From: Clostridiales bacterium UBA3953
GTDB lineage: Bacteria; Bacillota; Clostridia; Oscillospirales; CAG-272
Reading direction: 5' to 3'
NCBI GenBank assembly: GCA_002385415.1
Contig: DGDL01000088.1
Location: 3,117-49,027 of the forward strand
Length of the DNA: 45,911 nucleotides
Each line of letters opens with the position of its first letter. Positions within the stretch are counted from its first letter, which is position 1. The position numbers and the translations under genes were made by a program. The notes below the pieces were generated by a model. The model was not told where the DNA came from. It saw only the letters and a list, made by a program, of their open reading frames with translations, and did not search any database. Below are positions 33,062-40,936 of the stretch, in pieces.

Positions 33062-35167
33062 TTAAACCTGGTGCATTGTCCTTGCTATTATTTCCGCCTG
33101 CATACTTGGCGAGAGCTTGACAAAATAATCGCTGTAGCCGCCGATTCTGACCAAAAGGTCGCGGTACTGTTCGGGGTTTTTCTGTGCCGCCAGCAGCGTG
33201 TCGGCATCCACGACGTTTATCTGCATTTCGAAGCCGCCTCTCTGCAGATAGGTTTTGATAAGCCCCACCATCTTTTCGGCGGACTGCTCGCTCATTATTT
33301 TCTTTGAAAACTTCATGTTGACGGCAACGCCGCCGATAAGCTCTTTGTGAGACCATTTTGTGCTGGACAGGATGGAGCAGGTCGGACCTCGCTGTTCCCT
33401 GCCCTGGGCCGGACCCGCCCCGTCTCCGAGAGGAAAGCCCGCTAAGCGCCCGTCCGGCGTCGCGTCTGTACCGCTTCCGAAATGCTCGTGCATTATCCAG
33501 CAGAAAAGGCTGGGGATAAGCCTTGCGCCCGGCAGTACCGGCCTGTATTTGCGGCATTCCTGTACTACATGTTCGGTTATTACGGTGAAAAGACTGTCGA
33601 CGGCGTCCATATCATTTCCGTATTTGGGCAGGCTTTGCATCTGCTGACGCTCTGCCTCGTATCCCTCAAAGTTGCTGTCAAGGATTTCTTTCAGCTTTTT
33701 GAATGTCAACTGTTTTCTTTCGAAAATTAAAGTTTTTATCACATAAAGCGAGTCGACAAGATTCGGCATGCCGACAAAGCTCGGCATTATCCAGTTATAC
33801 CTTGCGCCGCCCCGCTCAATATCCACGCCGCGCGCTATGCAGTCCCTGACGAAACATGAGAGCAGCGGATTGCAGGAGTGCCGGCTGCGCGCTGCCCTTA
33901 TCCGGTTCTGCGCCTCGAAGTTGTTTTTGATGGATTGGTTCAGCTTTTCTTTATATGTATCGAGCAGCTCGTCAAATGTCTCGTATTCCCTGTCGAGAAT
34001 ATCGAGCAGTAGCTGCGGCAGGTTTGTGTAGGGACTTGCCACCCATACATTGGAGGCTCCGACGGGCGTGATTTCCACGCATGTGCTGTGTATATACTCG
34101 TGTGACTCTTTTTCTGTAACACCGTACTCGCGCAGCCCCTGTGTAATAACGTCGTCGTTAAACAAGGCTGGGTGCGAGCGGCCGCGCGATAAGATTTTGC
34201 ATGCCAGCTCCAGGTATTCATCGGGCGTGTCGGACGATACGCACAGTCCGACCGCCGGATACACGAGCCGTATATCGTCGACAACCTGCATGCAAATTTT
34301 GGTAAGCTCGTTTGCCACTATATTACCGCATCTGTCCCTCCCGCCGACCATATAGCCGGAGGACAGTCCGCGCGGCACGCGATGGTTTATCTGTATACCG
34401 AGACAGTCCATCAAAAGCTGTGCTTGCTCGGGTGTCAGCTTTCCGTTTTCTATGTCATTTTTATAGTACGGATACAGATAGCGGTCGGGACGGCCAAGCT
34501 GGAACTGCTGGGCCGCAAAATAGCGAAAAGGCGCAAAAGTCAGGCAAAACGTTATAAAGTGAACGCTCTGCACCGCCTCATAAAAGCTGCGGGCGGGGTT
34601 GGCCGGCACGTTTGTGCAGATTTCCGATATTTGCAAAAGCTCATGTTTGCGCTCGCGGTCGGCACAGGATTCCGCGAGCATTTTTGCGTGTTCCGAGTAC
34701 TTTTGGGCAAATGCTTTCACCGCGTCCAGGCAAATCAAACACGCGTCATAAAATATGGTCTGCTCATGTGTGGCGGTCTTTTTATGCTCCTTAATTTCCG
34801 CGATTATCCCGTTTATGCCGAGCGACAGGACTTTTTCATAATCAATTGCCATGTGCGAGTCCTGACCCGCGTGTGCGACCGCTTTCCTTGCGACGGTTTC
34901 TTCCAGATGCCGCCATTCTTCATGCTCGGACTCGGTCAATACGTCACTCGATTTTCCGACAATCAGTTCATCGTCGTCAATTATAGGGTCAACTTTCGAC
35001 ATTGAATAGGCAAATGCATCGGCATATCGAAGCTGCATATCGCCCAGATTTTCGTTTTGGGCATATCTTCTGAAAAAATCGAGATACATTCTGCTAAACG
35101 ATATTACCGGGTCAACAGCACGCCGCCTCAATTTTTCGATTCTGTCCATGTATTTCTGGCATGTCAT
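33062..35167 (-). CDS. Glycyl radical enzyme (pyruvate formate-lyase / diol dehydratase superfamily)
   Basis: 701 residues, oxygen-sensitive radical enzyme. The thiyl cysteine C363 is followed by E365 in STCVEIT, the C-x-E pattern shared by glycerol and propanediol dehydratases and choline TMA-lyase, but not the C-C of pyruvate formate-lyase. The glycyl radical site is G677 in VRIGGYSDYF. So it probably performs a dehydration or C-N/C-O lyase reaction; the substrate is unknown. The GRE activase (radical SAM) usually next to it is absent. ATG 35167 has GGAG 8 bases upstream; ATG 35200 would leave almost no leader after the promoter at 35212-35239. Confidence 0.9.
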   Translation of the reverse strand: MTCQKYMDRIEKLRRRAVDPVISFSRMYLDFFRRYAQNENLGDMQLRYADAFAYSMSKVDPIIDDDELIVGKSSDVLTESEHEEWRHLEETVARKAVAHAGQDSHMAIDYEKVLSLGINGIIAEIKEHKKTATHEQTIFYDACLICLDAVKAFAQKYSEHAKMLAESCADRERKHELLQISEICTNVPANPARSFYEAVQSVHFITFCLTFAPFRYFAAQQFQLGRPDRYLYPYYKNDIENGKLTPEQAQLLMDCLGIQINHRVPRGLSSGYMVGGRDRCGNIVANELTKICMQVVDDIRLVYPAVGLCVSSDTPDEYLELACKILSRGRSHPALFNDDVITQGLREYGVTEKESHEYIHSTCVEITPVGASNVWVASPYTNLPQLLLDILDREYETFDELLDTYKEKLNQSIKNNFEAQNRIRAARSRHSCNPLLSCFVRDCIARGVDIERGGARYNWIMPSFVGMPNLVDSLYVIKTLIFERKQLTFKKLKEILDSNFEGYEAERQQMQSLPKYGNDMDAVDSLFTVITEHVVQECRKYRPVLPGARLIPSLFCWIMHEHFGSGTDATPDGRLAGFPLGDGAGPAQGREQRGPTCSILSSTKWSHKELIGGVAVNMKFSKKIMSEQSAEKMVGLIKTYLQRGGFEMQINVVDADTLLAAQKNPEQYRDLLVRIGGYSDYFVKLSPSMQAEIIARTMHQV

Positions 35168-35211
35168 GTTCTCGTCTCCGATCAGGCAAAATTTGCACAT
35201 GCTTACCTATA

Positions 35212-35239
35212 ATTATATAGCATCACCACAAAAATACAA
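35212..35239 (-). promoter_or_regulatory. Promoter of the glycyl radical enzyme gene
   Basis: Minus strand TTGTAT (35239-35234), 16-base spacer, TATAAT (35217-35212). Confidence 0.7.
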
Positions 35240-35400
35240 TACGTCGGCACCGAAATATGATTCCCTCTGGCAAATAAACGCAATCATGCGGGCAAATAAT
35301 CCAAGCCGGGCAAATGCAATTCGGTAGAGCGGGAGCGGCACATGCGGGATGGGGACCATTCAAAAAAGCAGAAACTTTGCGGATTTTTTCCATATTAATG

Positions 35401-35429
35401 TTGCCTTTCGATTCAAATGAAGATATAAT
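35401..35429 (+). promoter_or_regulatory. Promoter of the sialidase-like gene
   Basis: TTGCCT (35401-35406), 17-base spacer, TATAAT (35424-35429); GGGGGG lies near the start codon at 35470. Confidence 0.75.
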
Positions 35430-35469
35430 ACTTGTGGCTTGGAACCGATGATTGGGGGGTTAAATTAAA

Positions 35470-36570
35470 ATGACATTATATCCTGATGTTGAGCATGGCA
35501 TTGTCAGCAGGCTGCAGGGCACTTTTTTCGGCTATCAGGGCTGGCCGACGGTTTGCCGCGACGAGCGGGGCACCTTATATGTTGGATGCTCGGGATTTCG
35601 CTTTCAGCATGTCTGCCCGTTTGGGAAAACCGTGATGTATGTCAGTTTTGACGAGGGCAGGACATGGACTCCGCCTGTCGTTGTAAACGACACATACCTT
35701 GATGACCGGGACGCGGGCATTGTGTCGCTCGGCGACGGCAAGCTGCTGCTCACTTGGTTTTGCCATCCCGCAAAGGTGTATTTGGAAAACTACTATAGCT
35801 CCATAAAATCCTCCGCATCAAGGCGGGAGGCTCTGGTGACATTAGGCATAATGGCCGCTTATGACACTTTAAGCGAAGAAGACAAACAAGGAGGCTCGTA
35901 TGTACGGCTGTCAAAAGACGGCGGAATCACATGGGGAGAACCGATAAAAGTGCCGGTAACGGCGCCGCATGGTCCAAATGTGCTGCCCGATGGCAGACTT
36001 TTATATCTCGGCAAGGAGTGGTTCTCAAGTACGGAGGACAGGCACGCTATTTTGGCTTACGAGAGCACCGACGACGGGCAGACGTGGCAGCGGCTGGCAA
36101 AAATAAAGCTGCCCGAAAATACAACGCCGGACAATTTTCACGAGCCGCATGTCATAAGTTTGCCGGACGGTACACTGCTCGGCGCGATTCGAGCACAGGG
36201 CAGCAATGTCGATTTCGGTTTTACAATTTACACATGCCGCTCAACCGACGGCGGGAAAACATGGAGCATCCCAAAACCGACCGGTATATGCGGTTCGCCG
36301 CCCCATTTGATGCTCCACTCGTCGGGCGCGCTGGTTTGCACATTCGGCAGGCGTACAAAGCCGTTTGGCGAACGCGCAGCCGTCAGCTATGACTATGGAG
36401 AAACATGGCAGGACGAATATGTGCTGTTCGACGACGCACCGGACACCGATTTGGGCTATCCTTCAACAGTTGAGCTTTCCGACGGCTCGCTTTTAACTGT
36501 GTACTATCAGAAATATGCCGGAGACGAAAAATGCTCGATTCTGCAAACGCGGTGGCGGCTGAAAAACTGA
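35470..36570 (+). CDS. Sialidase-like BNR-repeat protein (intracellular)
   Basis: 366 residues forming a probable six-bladed propeller with five Asp boxes: SFDEGRTW (59-66), SKDGGITW (148-155), STDDGQTW (199-206), STDGGKTW (258-265), SYDYGETW (306-313). The signature is that of the sialidase superfamily (BNR_2), which includes other exo-acting glycosidases and lyases. No signal peptide, so it probably works on imported oligosaccharides. No clear FRIP motif at the N-terminus, so sialidase specificity is not assured. Monocistronic, divergent from the glycyl radical enzyme, with a terminator at 36617. Confidence 0.85.
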   Translation: MTLYPDVEHGIVSRLQGTFFGYQGWPTVCRDERGTLYVGCSGFRFQHVCPFGKTVMYVSFDEGRTWTPPVVVNDTYLDDRDAGIVSLGDGKLLLTWFCHPAKVYLENYYSSIKSSASRREALVTLGIMAAYDTLSEEDKQGGSYVRLSKDGGITWGEPIKVPVTAPHGPNVLPDGRLLYLGKEWFSSTEDRHAILAYESTDDGQTWQRLAKIKLPENTTPDNFHEPHVISLPDGTLLGAIRAQGSNVDFGFTIYTCRSTDGGKTWSIPKPTGICGSPPHLMLHSSGALVCTFGRRTKPFGERAAVSYDYGETWQDEYVLFDDAPDTDLGYPSTVELSDGSLLTVYYQKYAGDEKCSILQTRWRLKN

Positions 36571-36616
36571 ATCTGTTAGGACTGCTACATACAAAGACAG
36601 ATATTTAAACCGGCGA

Positions 36617-36651
36617 AAGTGCCTGCAGTTTGAAGATGCAGGCACTTTTTA
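36617..36651 (+). terminator. Terminator of the sialidase-like gene
   Basis: AAGTGCCTGCA (36617-36627), 9-base loop, TGCAGGCACTT (36637-36647), then TTTT. Confidence 0.9.
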
Positions 36652-36662
36652 TTTTGCATGAT

Positions 36663-36695
36663 AAAAAAACGCCCGCTCCGAAACCGGAGCAGGCG
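36663..36695 (-). terminator. Minus-strand terminator below a degraded gene
   Basis: Minus strand CGCCTGCTCCG / CGGAGCGGGCG (one G-T pair), loop GTTT, then TTTTTTT (36669-36663). It has no intact minus-strand gene to serve: the only candidate is the fragment at 36765-36884. Confidence 0.85.
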
Positions 36696-36764
36696 CAGAA
36701 TGGTCGAAATATTTGGCACTTTTATTGCGGTTGTGTTCAATAGTGAAGATAACTCGAACGGGCA

Positions 36765-36884
36765 ACGATCCACTTCAAACACCCGCCCGTCCGGCCACTT
36801 TAAGGTGAGCGGCGTTACTTTGCCGGCAGGGTCATGTCGCGAGATTACCTCAACATTGACGTGCTGAAATATCAAGTGAAACAT
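36765..36884 (-). pseudogene. Fragment of a small clostridial protein gene
   Basis: From ATG 36884 the frame reads FQHVNVEVISRHDPAGKVTP then LTLKWPDGRVFEVDR, which resembles the N-terminal half of a small uncharacterised clostridial protein family (pattern V-x-x-x-P-x-G-x-x-x-P-L-x-x-x-W-x-D-G-R-x-x-x-I/V-D-R). After about 36765 the family pattern is lost and the frame turns into unrelated sequence. There is no ribosome-binding site. I judge it a truncated remnant between the sialidase gene and tmRNA, with low certainty. Confidence 0.35.
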
Positions 36885-36917
36885 GGAGTATGAGAGGCGG
36901 CAATTTATACTGTTTGT

Positions 36918-36949
36918 AAAAAAAGAAAAATGCAAGGTTTAGACCTTGC
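36918..36949 (-). terminator. tmRNA terminator
   Basis: Minus strand GCAAGGT (36949-36943), loop CTAA, ACCTTGC (36938-36932), followed by ATTTTTCTTTTTTT, 33 bases after the tmRNA CCA end. Confidence 0.88.
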
Positions 36950-36981
36950 CTTAACCGAAATCAGCAGTTTTTGGATTTCAC

Positions 36982-37330
36982 TGGTGGAGGCGAGGGGAAT
37001 CGAACCCCTGTCCGAAAACTCATCCGAATTGCTTTCTACGGGTGTAGTCCGTTCAATTTTCTCCCCCGTGCCAGGTGAACGGACAAACCCGGTACAGGGC
37101 AGCGTTTTTTTCCGTGACCGTTATAAACGCTAACTGGCGGTTCACGTTCGCCACTACATCACGCCCTGCGCCGAGCCGTGGCCCTCTCGGCGTGGACGGT
37201 AGCGGAACTTAAGCCGCTACGAGTTCAGTGTTATAGTTGTCGTTTATTTTTTTCGAAGCAGTTTATAGAGTTACTTCAGCTCTACCCGCTTACAAATCTT
37301 CAGAATCCCCGTCGAAACCATTACGCCCCC
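36982..37330 (-). ncRNA. ssrA: Transfer-messenger RNA
   Basis: On the minus strand it begins GGGGGCGTAATGGTTTCGAC (37330 down), the standard tmRNA 5' end, and finishes TTCGATTCCCC..CTCCACCA at 36982, so CCA is encoded. GGGGGCG pairs with CGCCTCC to form the acceptor stem. The tag frame ends ..NDNYNTELVAA then TAA (about 37212-37216). The resume codon is not certain; the frame upstream is rich in AAA because of a seven-A run. It rescues stalled ribosomes with SmpB, whose gene lies at 40405-40869. 349 bases. Confidence 0.97.
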
Positions 37331-37349
37331 ATGTTTTTATTGCAGTATT

Positions 37350-37378
37350 ATTATATCACAGGTGTGCGGTGTTGTCAA
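37350..37378 (-). promoter_or_regulatory. Perfect promoter of tmRNA
   Basis: Minus strand TTGACA (37378-37373), 17-base spacer, TATAAT (37355-37350). The -35 box overlaps the stop codon of the PHP gene. The start site would be about 13 bases upstream of the mature 5' end, leaving a short leader to be cut. Confidence 0.93.
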
Positions 37379-38229
37379 TTATAACATTGCGGCAAATGAA
37401 TATCGCCGGCTGTGACCGGAAGGCAGCCGAGCGCGGCACCCGTGAAGCTGCCGTGGCTGTCCGAGCCGCAGGTTACATACAGCCCAAGCTCGTCGCACAG
37501 TGCAAGGTACCTCGCGACAGTCGCCTCGTCGTGCCGCGGATAGTAGCACTCGATGCCGTCTATCCCCTGCTCCACAAGAGCGCGCAGCTTTGCCTCGAAC
37601 ACCGGCCCGTCAAGCGTGCCGAACGTGACGCCCGGATGCGCGAGTACAGCTATCCCGCCTGCGCGGTGGATTGCCCTGCATGTTTCGGCAACGGTCGGAA
37701 ATCCCGCCGTGTCATATCCGACGCCGTACATAGGATATAGGCGCGCGCCGTCAAGCGGAGTGCTTGTTATGCCCTTTTCGACCAAATAATGCAGCGCCTT
37801 CCAGCCACCGAGTCTGTGGTCGTGCTCAAATGCGCCGTACTCGGCGACCGAAACACGCTCGCCGGCGCGCTCCATGACCTCGATGAGCCGATCGCTCATC
37901 TCATCGAGCCTGCGCCTGCCGTCGGCGACAAAAGCCGCAAACTCCGAATCGCCAAAACGATAGCCGTAGGCGAGCACATGCAAGCATGTGCCGCCTTCGC
38001 ACGCGGTCAGCTCGACAGCCGGGATGCATTTAACCGGACTGGCTGCCGAGAGCCTCGCAAGCTCCTCCGAGCCGGTCAGAAGATCATGGTCGGCAATAGC
38101 GAGCAACGCGACTCCGCGCTCCTCCGCCAGCGCTAATATCTCCGCCGGCGTCTGCGTGCCGTCGGAATAAATCGAGTGAACGTGCAGGTCGACGCGCCCG
38201 CCAGCTATATTCGGCTCACCTACGGCCAC
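37375..38229 (-). CDS. PHP-domain phosphoesterase
   Basis: 284 residues. Metal-binding PHP motifs are all present: VDLHVHSIYSDG at the N-terminus, AIADHDL, PAVELTA, LAHPGV and CGSDSHG near the end. The family member most like this is 3',5'-nucleoside bisphosphate phosphatase / 5'-3' exoribonuclease RNase AM (YciV/TrpH), which acts on short RNA or pAp; other PHP phosphatases cannot be excluded. GTG 38229 has GGAGG upstream. It follows the CE15-like esterase by 18 bases, in the same operon. Confidence 0.9.
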   Translation of the reverse strand: MAVGEPNIAGGRVDLHVHSIYSDGTQTPAEILALAEERGVALLAIADHDLLTGSEELARLSAASPVKCIPAVELTACEGGTCLHVLAYGYRFGDSEFAAFVADGRRRLDEMSDRLIEVMERAGERVSVAEYGAFEHDHRLGGWKALHYLVEKGITSTPLDGARLYPMYGVGYDTAGFPTVAETCRAIHRAGGIAVLAHPGVTFGTLDGPVFEAKLRALVEQGIDGIECYYPRHDEATVARYLALCDELGLYVTCGSDSHGSFTGAALGCLPVTAGDIHLPQCYN

Positions 38230-38247
38230 TTTATACCTCCGATGCGG

Positions 38248-39294
38248 CTATGCTTGCCGCTTGATATAGCTTATGTACTGCTTCCAGTCCTCAAGCTTGA
38301 GCTTATGCTCGCCCGGACGCAGATGATAGCCTATCTCACCGCCGTGCAGCACGTCCCCGGCAACAGGCTCGCGGTCGAGCAGCTCGACGCCGGTGCCGCC
38401 ATAAAGCTTCCACGCCGGCGAAGCCGCGACGCAGCATAGGTACGAGGCGCGTGGGTCAGCCCATAAATCCTCCTCAGCCGCGCCGACCAGCAACCTGCGC
38501 GGAGCCGAAAGCGCCATAAGGTAATGCTGGTCGAACGGCATATCTTCCTCTCTGCCCGCGTATTGCGCGTAGGCGTTGCAGAACCAGTACGGGAACCGCT
38601 GCGTGATGTCGGCGACTCGCTCGCCGCGCTTGCCGCGCGTTATCGCGTCGCCCGAGCAGCCGCTGTTATTAGAGATTACAAACGCAAACCGCCCGCTCAT
38701 CGCGCCGGCGACGAGCGCGGTTTTGCCAAGCCTTGAGTGCCCTATTACGGCGATACGCCCCGGGTCGACAAACTGCTGGCCCGCCAGCCAGTCGGCGACA
38801 AGGCAGGCGGTCTGCGCCCACATCATTATTTTTCCGCAGCCAAACTCGGGACGGTCGGCGGGAGTTTTTATGCCCTCGCCGTACACTTTGCCCGAAAGCC
38901 CGTTTGACATGTCGCCGTCGTCGCTTGTGACGTTTTTGTATATAAACGTGCAAAGCGCAAAGCCGCTGTCGGTCACAAGCTTTATAAGCTCCTCGCCCGG
39001 AGGCTCGAAAGCTATGTAGACGAATGTCAGCTCTACGCTATCGCCGCCGGGCCACGCCATAGTCAGCTCGACCGGATGGGAGCCATGCTCCGCCCCGATC
39101 TCAAGCGTGACATTCGCCGTCTTGCTTCCGCAGGAGTTTATACGGCTCCCAAGAAGCCCGAGCTTCGCGGGGTAGCCGTACTCGCCGCGGCAAAGGATTT
39201 CAAAAAGCTCGGCGCGCCTGCCTTCCCATTCGGAGGGGGTTTTTGCCCCGCCAAGCAGATCGGGCAAGCCCGCAATCGCGGAATCGTACCACAT
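38248..39294 (-). CDS. CE15/acetylxylan-esterase-like alpha/beta hydrolase, cytoplasmic
   Basis: 348 residues. The nucleophile elbow is GHSRLGK (S187), the signature shape G-x-S-R-x-G-K of CE15 glucuronoyl esterases and their bacterial relatives; NNSGCSG and GAAEEDLWADPRASY follow (acid region), and a histidine lies in RPGEHKL near residue 330. No signal peptide, so it would act on imported oligosaccharides or an unrelated ester. GGGAGG precedes ATG 39294 and a consensus promoter lies at 39325-39353. Heads an operon with the PHP gene. Confidence 0.88.
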   Translation of the reverse strand: MWYDSAIAGLPDLLGGAKTPSEWEGRRAELFEILCRGEYGYPAKLGLLGSRINSCGSKTANVTLEIGAEHGSHPVELTMAWPGGDSVELTFVYIAFEPPGEELIKLVTDSGFALCTFIYKNVTSDDGDMSNGLSGKVYGEGIKTPADRPEFGCGKIMMWAQTACLVADWLAGQQFVDPGRIAVIGHSRLGKTALVAGAMSGRFAFVISNNSGCSGDAITRGKRGERVADITQRFPYWFCNAYAQYAGREEDMPFDQHYLMALSAPRRLLVGAAEEDLWADPRASYLCCVAASPAWKLYGGTGVELLDREPVAGDVLHGGEIGYHLRPGEHKLKLEDWKQYISYIKRQA

Positions 39295-39324
39295 TTTGCA
39301 TACCTCCCGTAAAGGCTGACTGTC

Positions 39325-39353
39325 ATTATATCATGACGGGATTTTTTGGTCAA
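39325..39353 (-). promoter_or_regulatory. Promoter of the esterase-PHP operon
   Basis: Minus strand TTGACC (39353-39348), 17-base spacer, TATAAT (39330-39325). The rest of 39354-39551 holds only small hairpins (for example GTCCCG/CGGGAC at 39491-39509) and no gene. Confidence 0.85.
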
Positions 39354-39551
39354 GACGCAAATTTTTTCTCGGTCAATTGCGCAAACAACCCATGCGCAGC
39401 GATGTATTATACTTTGCGCTGTCCCGTTTGCGGCGGAGAGTGTGGACGGGCGTGCTTAATTTTGATTTACTCGGGCACGTCATGCCCGCTGTCCCGATTG
39501 TTGCGGGACGGGGAACGGGCTGCGCGGATGTAATTTACCGCACTGCCAGCT

Positions 39552-40097
39552 TCAACCGAGGTCGACGGACTCGCCGACAAACGTAACCGCCTCGGAAAGC
39601 GGCCTGCGGTCGCGCAGGCTCGGCTCGGATGCAGGCGTGCCAATAGTCAGTATAGCGGTCGGCGTGTGGCCGTCTGCTATGTCAAAGTGCTTTTTGCACT
39701 TTTCGATGTCCATCGGCCCAATCCAGCAGCCGCCGAGTCCGAGGTCGGCTGCGCGCAGCAGCATGTGGTTTATGGCGCCCGCGGCGTCGTGCTCGGCAAA
39801 CGCCCTGCCCCGCTCGGCACCGAACCGCTCGCAAAGCCGCGCGACTATCTCCTCGCGGACGCAAACGACTATTATCAGCGGCACTTCGTTTGCCCACGGA
39901 ATATACGCGACATTGCGGTGCGCGCTCCGTATTTTCTCGCGGTCGGTGACGGCGTAAAAATGCCACGACTGGTAGTTGCATGCGTTTGGCGCTCGGATGC
40001 CTGCCGCGAGAATCGCTTTGATCTGCTCCGGCGTGACAGGAGCTTCCTTATACGAGCGAACACAGGCGCGGTGTGCAAGAAGATCGGTGAATTCCAT
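39552..40097 (-). CDS. Nitroreductase-family flavoprotein
   Basis: 181 residues. FMN-binding pattern HRACVRSYKEAPVTPEQ at the N-terminus, RAPNACNYQSWHF (FMN phosphate region), LGLGGCWIGP and the C-terminal LTIGTP..RRPLSE. Reduces nitro compounds, quinones or enones with NAD(P)H through FMN. ATG 40097 was chosen because GAGAGGTG precedes it; a longer frame begins 17 codons upstream without a better site. Confidence 0.9.
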   Translation of the reverse strand: MEFTDLLAHRACVRSYKEAPVTPEQIKAILAAGIRAPNACNYQSWHFYAVTDREKIRSAHRNVAYIPWANEVPLIIVVCVREEIVARLCERFGAERGRAFAEHDAAGAINHMLLRAADLGLGGCWIGPMDIEKCKKHFDIADGHTPTAILTIGTPASEPSLRDRRPLSEAVTFVGESVDLG

Positions 40098-40404
40098 TGA
40101 TATGCACCTCTCCATTTCAATAATATTTGCACTTTTTTCGCTGTCCAATCGCCGTCGGTGCTTTATTTACCTCATTCTTTAATATGTCTGTCCATAATTT
40201 ATGAAAACTTGCGATTTTGCGCGGGGCGCTGTTTATATGCTGTTTTTGGCTCGGTTGATGCCAATAGTTATCTCTCGCTTTTGCCATACACAAGAAAATA
40301 GCATAGAGAAAAGGCATAAGTTATAATTTAGCGTGCAAACCAACAAGAAAAACCGGTACAAAAGCTTTTGGCGTCGGAGCTTTTAAAAAACTTCCTGTTA
40401 AAGT
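40098..40404. other. 307-base gap between smpB and the nitroreductase gene
   Basis: No gene visible; AT-rich with AAAAG repeats. The nitroreductase promoter lies somewhere here on the minus strand but no clear -35/-10 pair could be chosen. The hairpin noted at 40360-40384 lies at its right end. Confidence 0.4.
40360..40384 (-). terminator. Weak hairpin after smpB
   Basis: AAAAGCT (40360-40366) and AGCTTTT (40378-40384), 7 pairs, 11-base loop. The T-run is only the end of the arm itself, so termination is doubtful. Confidence 0.35.
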
Positions 40405-40869
40405 CTAATAATCGCCCCGCTCTATATCACGCTGGATTTGGCGTTCCGCCTCTGCCTCGCGCTTGTCATAGAGCCTCTTACCTTTACACAGCCCCAGTTC
40501 CACTTTAACGCGCGGGCCGGAAAAGTACAGCGACAGCGGCACGAGTGTATAGCCCTGTCTGGACGTTGCCTCCTGCAGTTTGCGAATCTCCCTTTTATGC
40601 ATCAGCAGCTTTTTCTCGCGGAGCGGGTCGCGGTTGTATATGTTTCCCTGCTCGTAGGGGCTGATATGCATGCCGAGCGCGAAAATCTCGCCGCCCCGAA
40701 TCACGCAGTAAGAGTCACGCAGGTTGACATTGCCCCTGCGGATGGACTTGACCTCCGTTCCGAACAGCTCTATGCCCGCTTCATAAGTTTCCTCAACAAA
40801 GTAATCGTGCCGGGCCTTGCGGTTTTGCACAATTACCCGCTTTTCTTTTCTGTTTTTAGCGTCGGCCAT
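40405..40869 (-). CDS. smpB: tmRNA-binding protein SmpB
   Basis: 154 residues, normal length. NRKARHDYFVEETYEAGIELFGTEVKSIR and NLRDSYCVIRGGEIFALGMHISPYEQGN form the beta-barrel core; the C-terminal tail KGKRLYDKREAEAERQIQRDI is the helix that enters the ribosome mRNA channel. It delivers tmRNA, encoded 3 kb away on the same strand. It is preceded by citrate synthase after 67 bases on the same strand. Confidence 0.98.
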   Translation of the reverse strand: MADAKNRKEKRVIVQNRKARHDYFVEETYEAGIELFGTEVKSIRRGNVNLRDSYCVIRGGEIFALGMHISPYEQGNIYNRDPLREKKLLMHKREIRKLQEATSRQGYTLVPLSLYFSGPRVKVELGLCKGKRLYDKREAEAERQIQRDIERGDY

Positions 40870-40936
40870 TTTCGGCTCCCTTCCGCTTATATGAAAAGTA
40901 TTTGCGAGCCGGGGACATTGTCCCTTTGCCGGCCGC

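Noticed and set aside
39491..39509. GTCCCG/CGGGAC hairpin as nitroreductase terminator
   Set aside because: The 6-bp stem has no T-run on the minus strand; recorded only as a possible structure.
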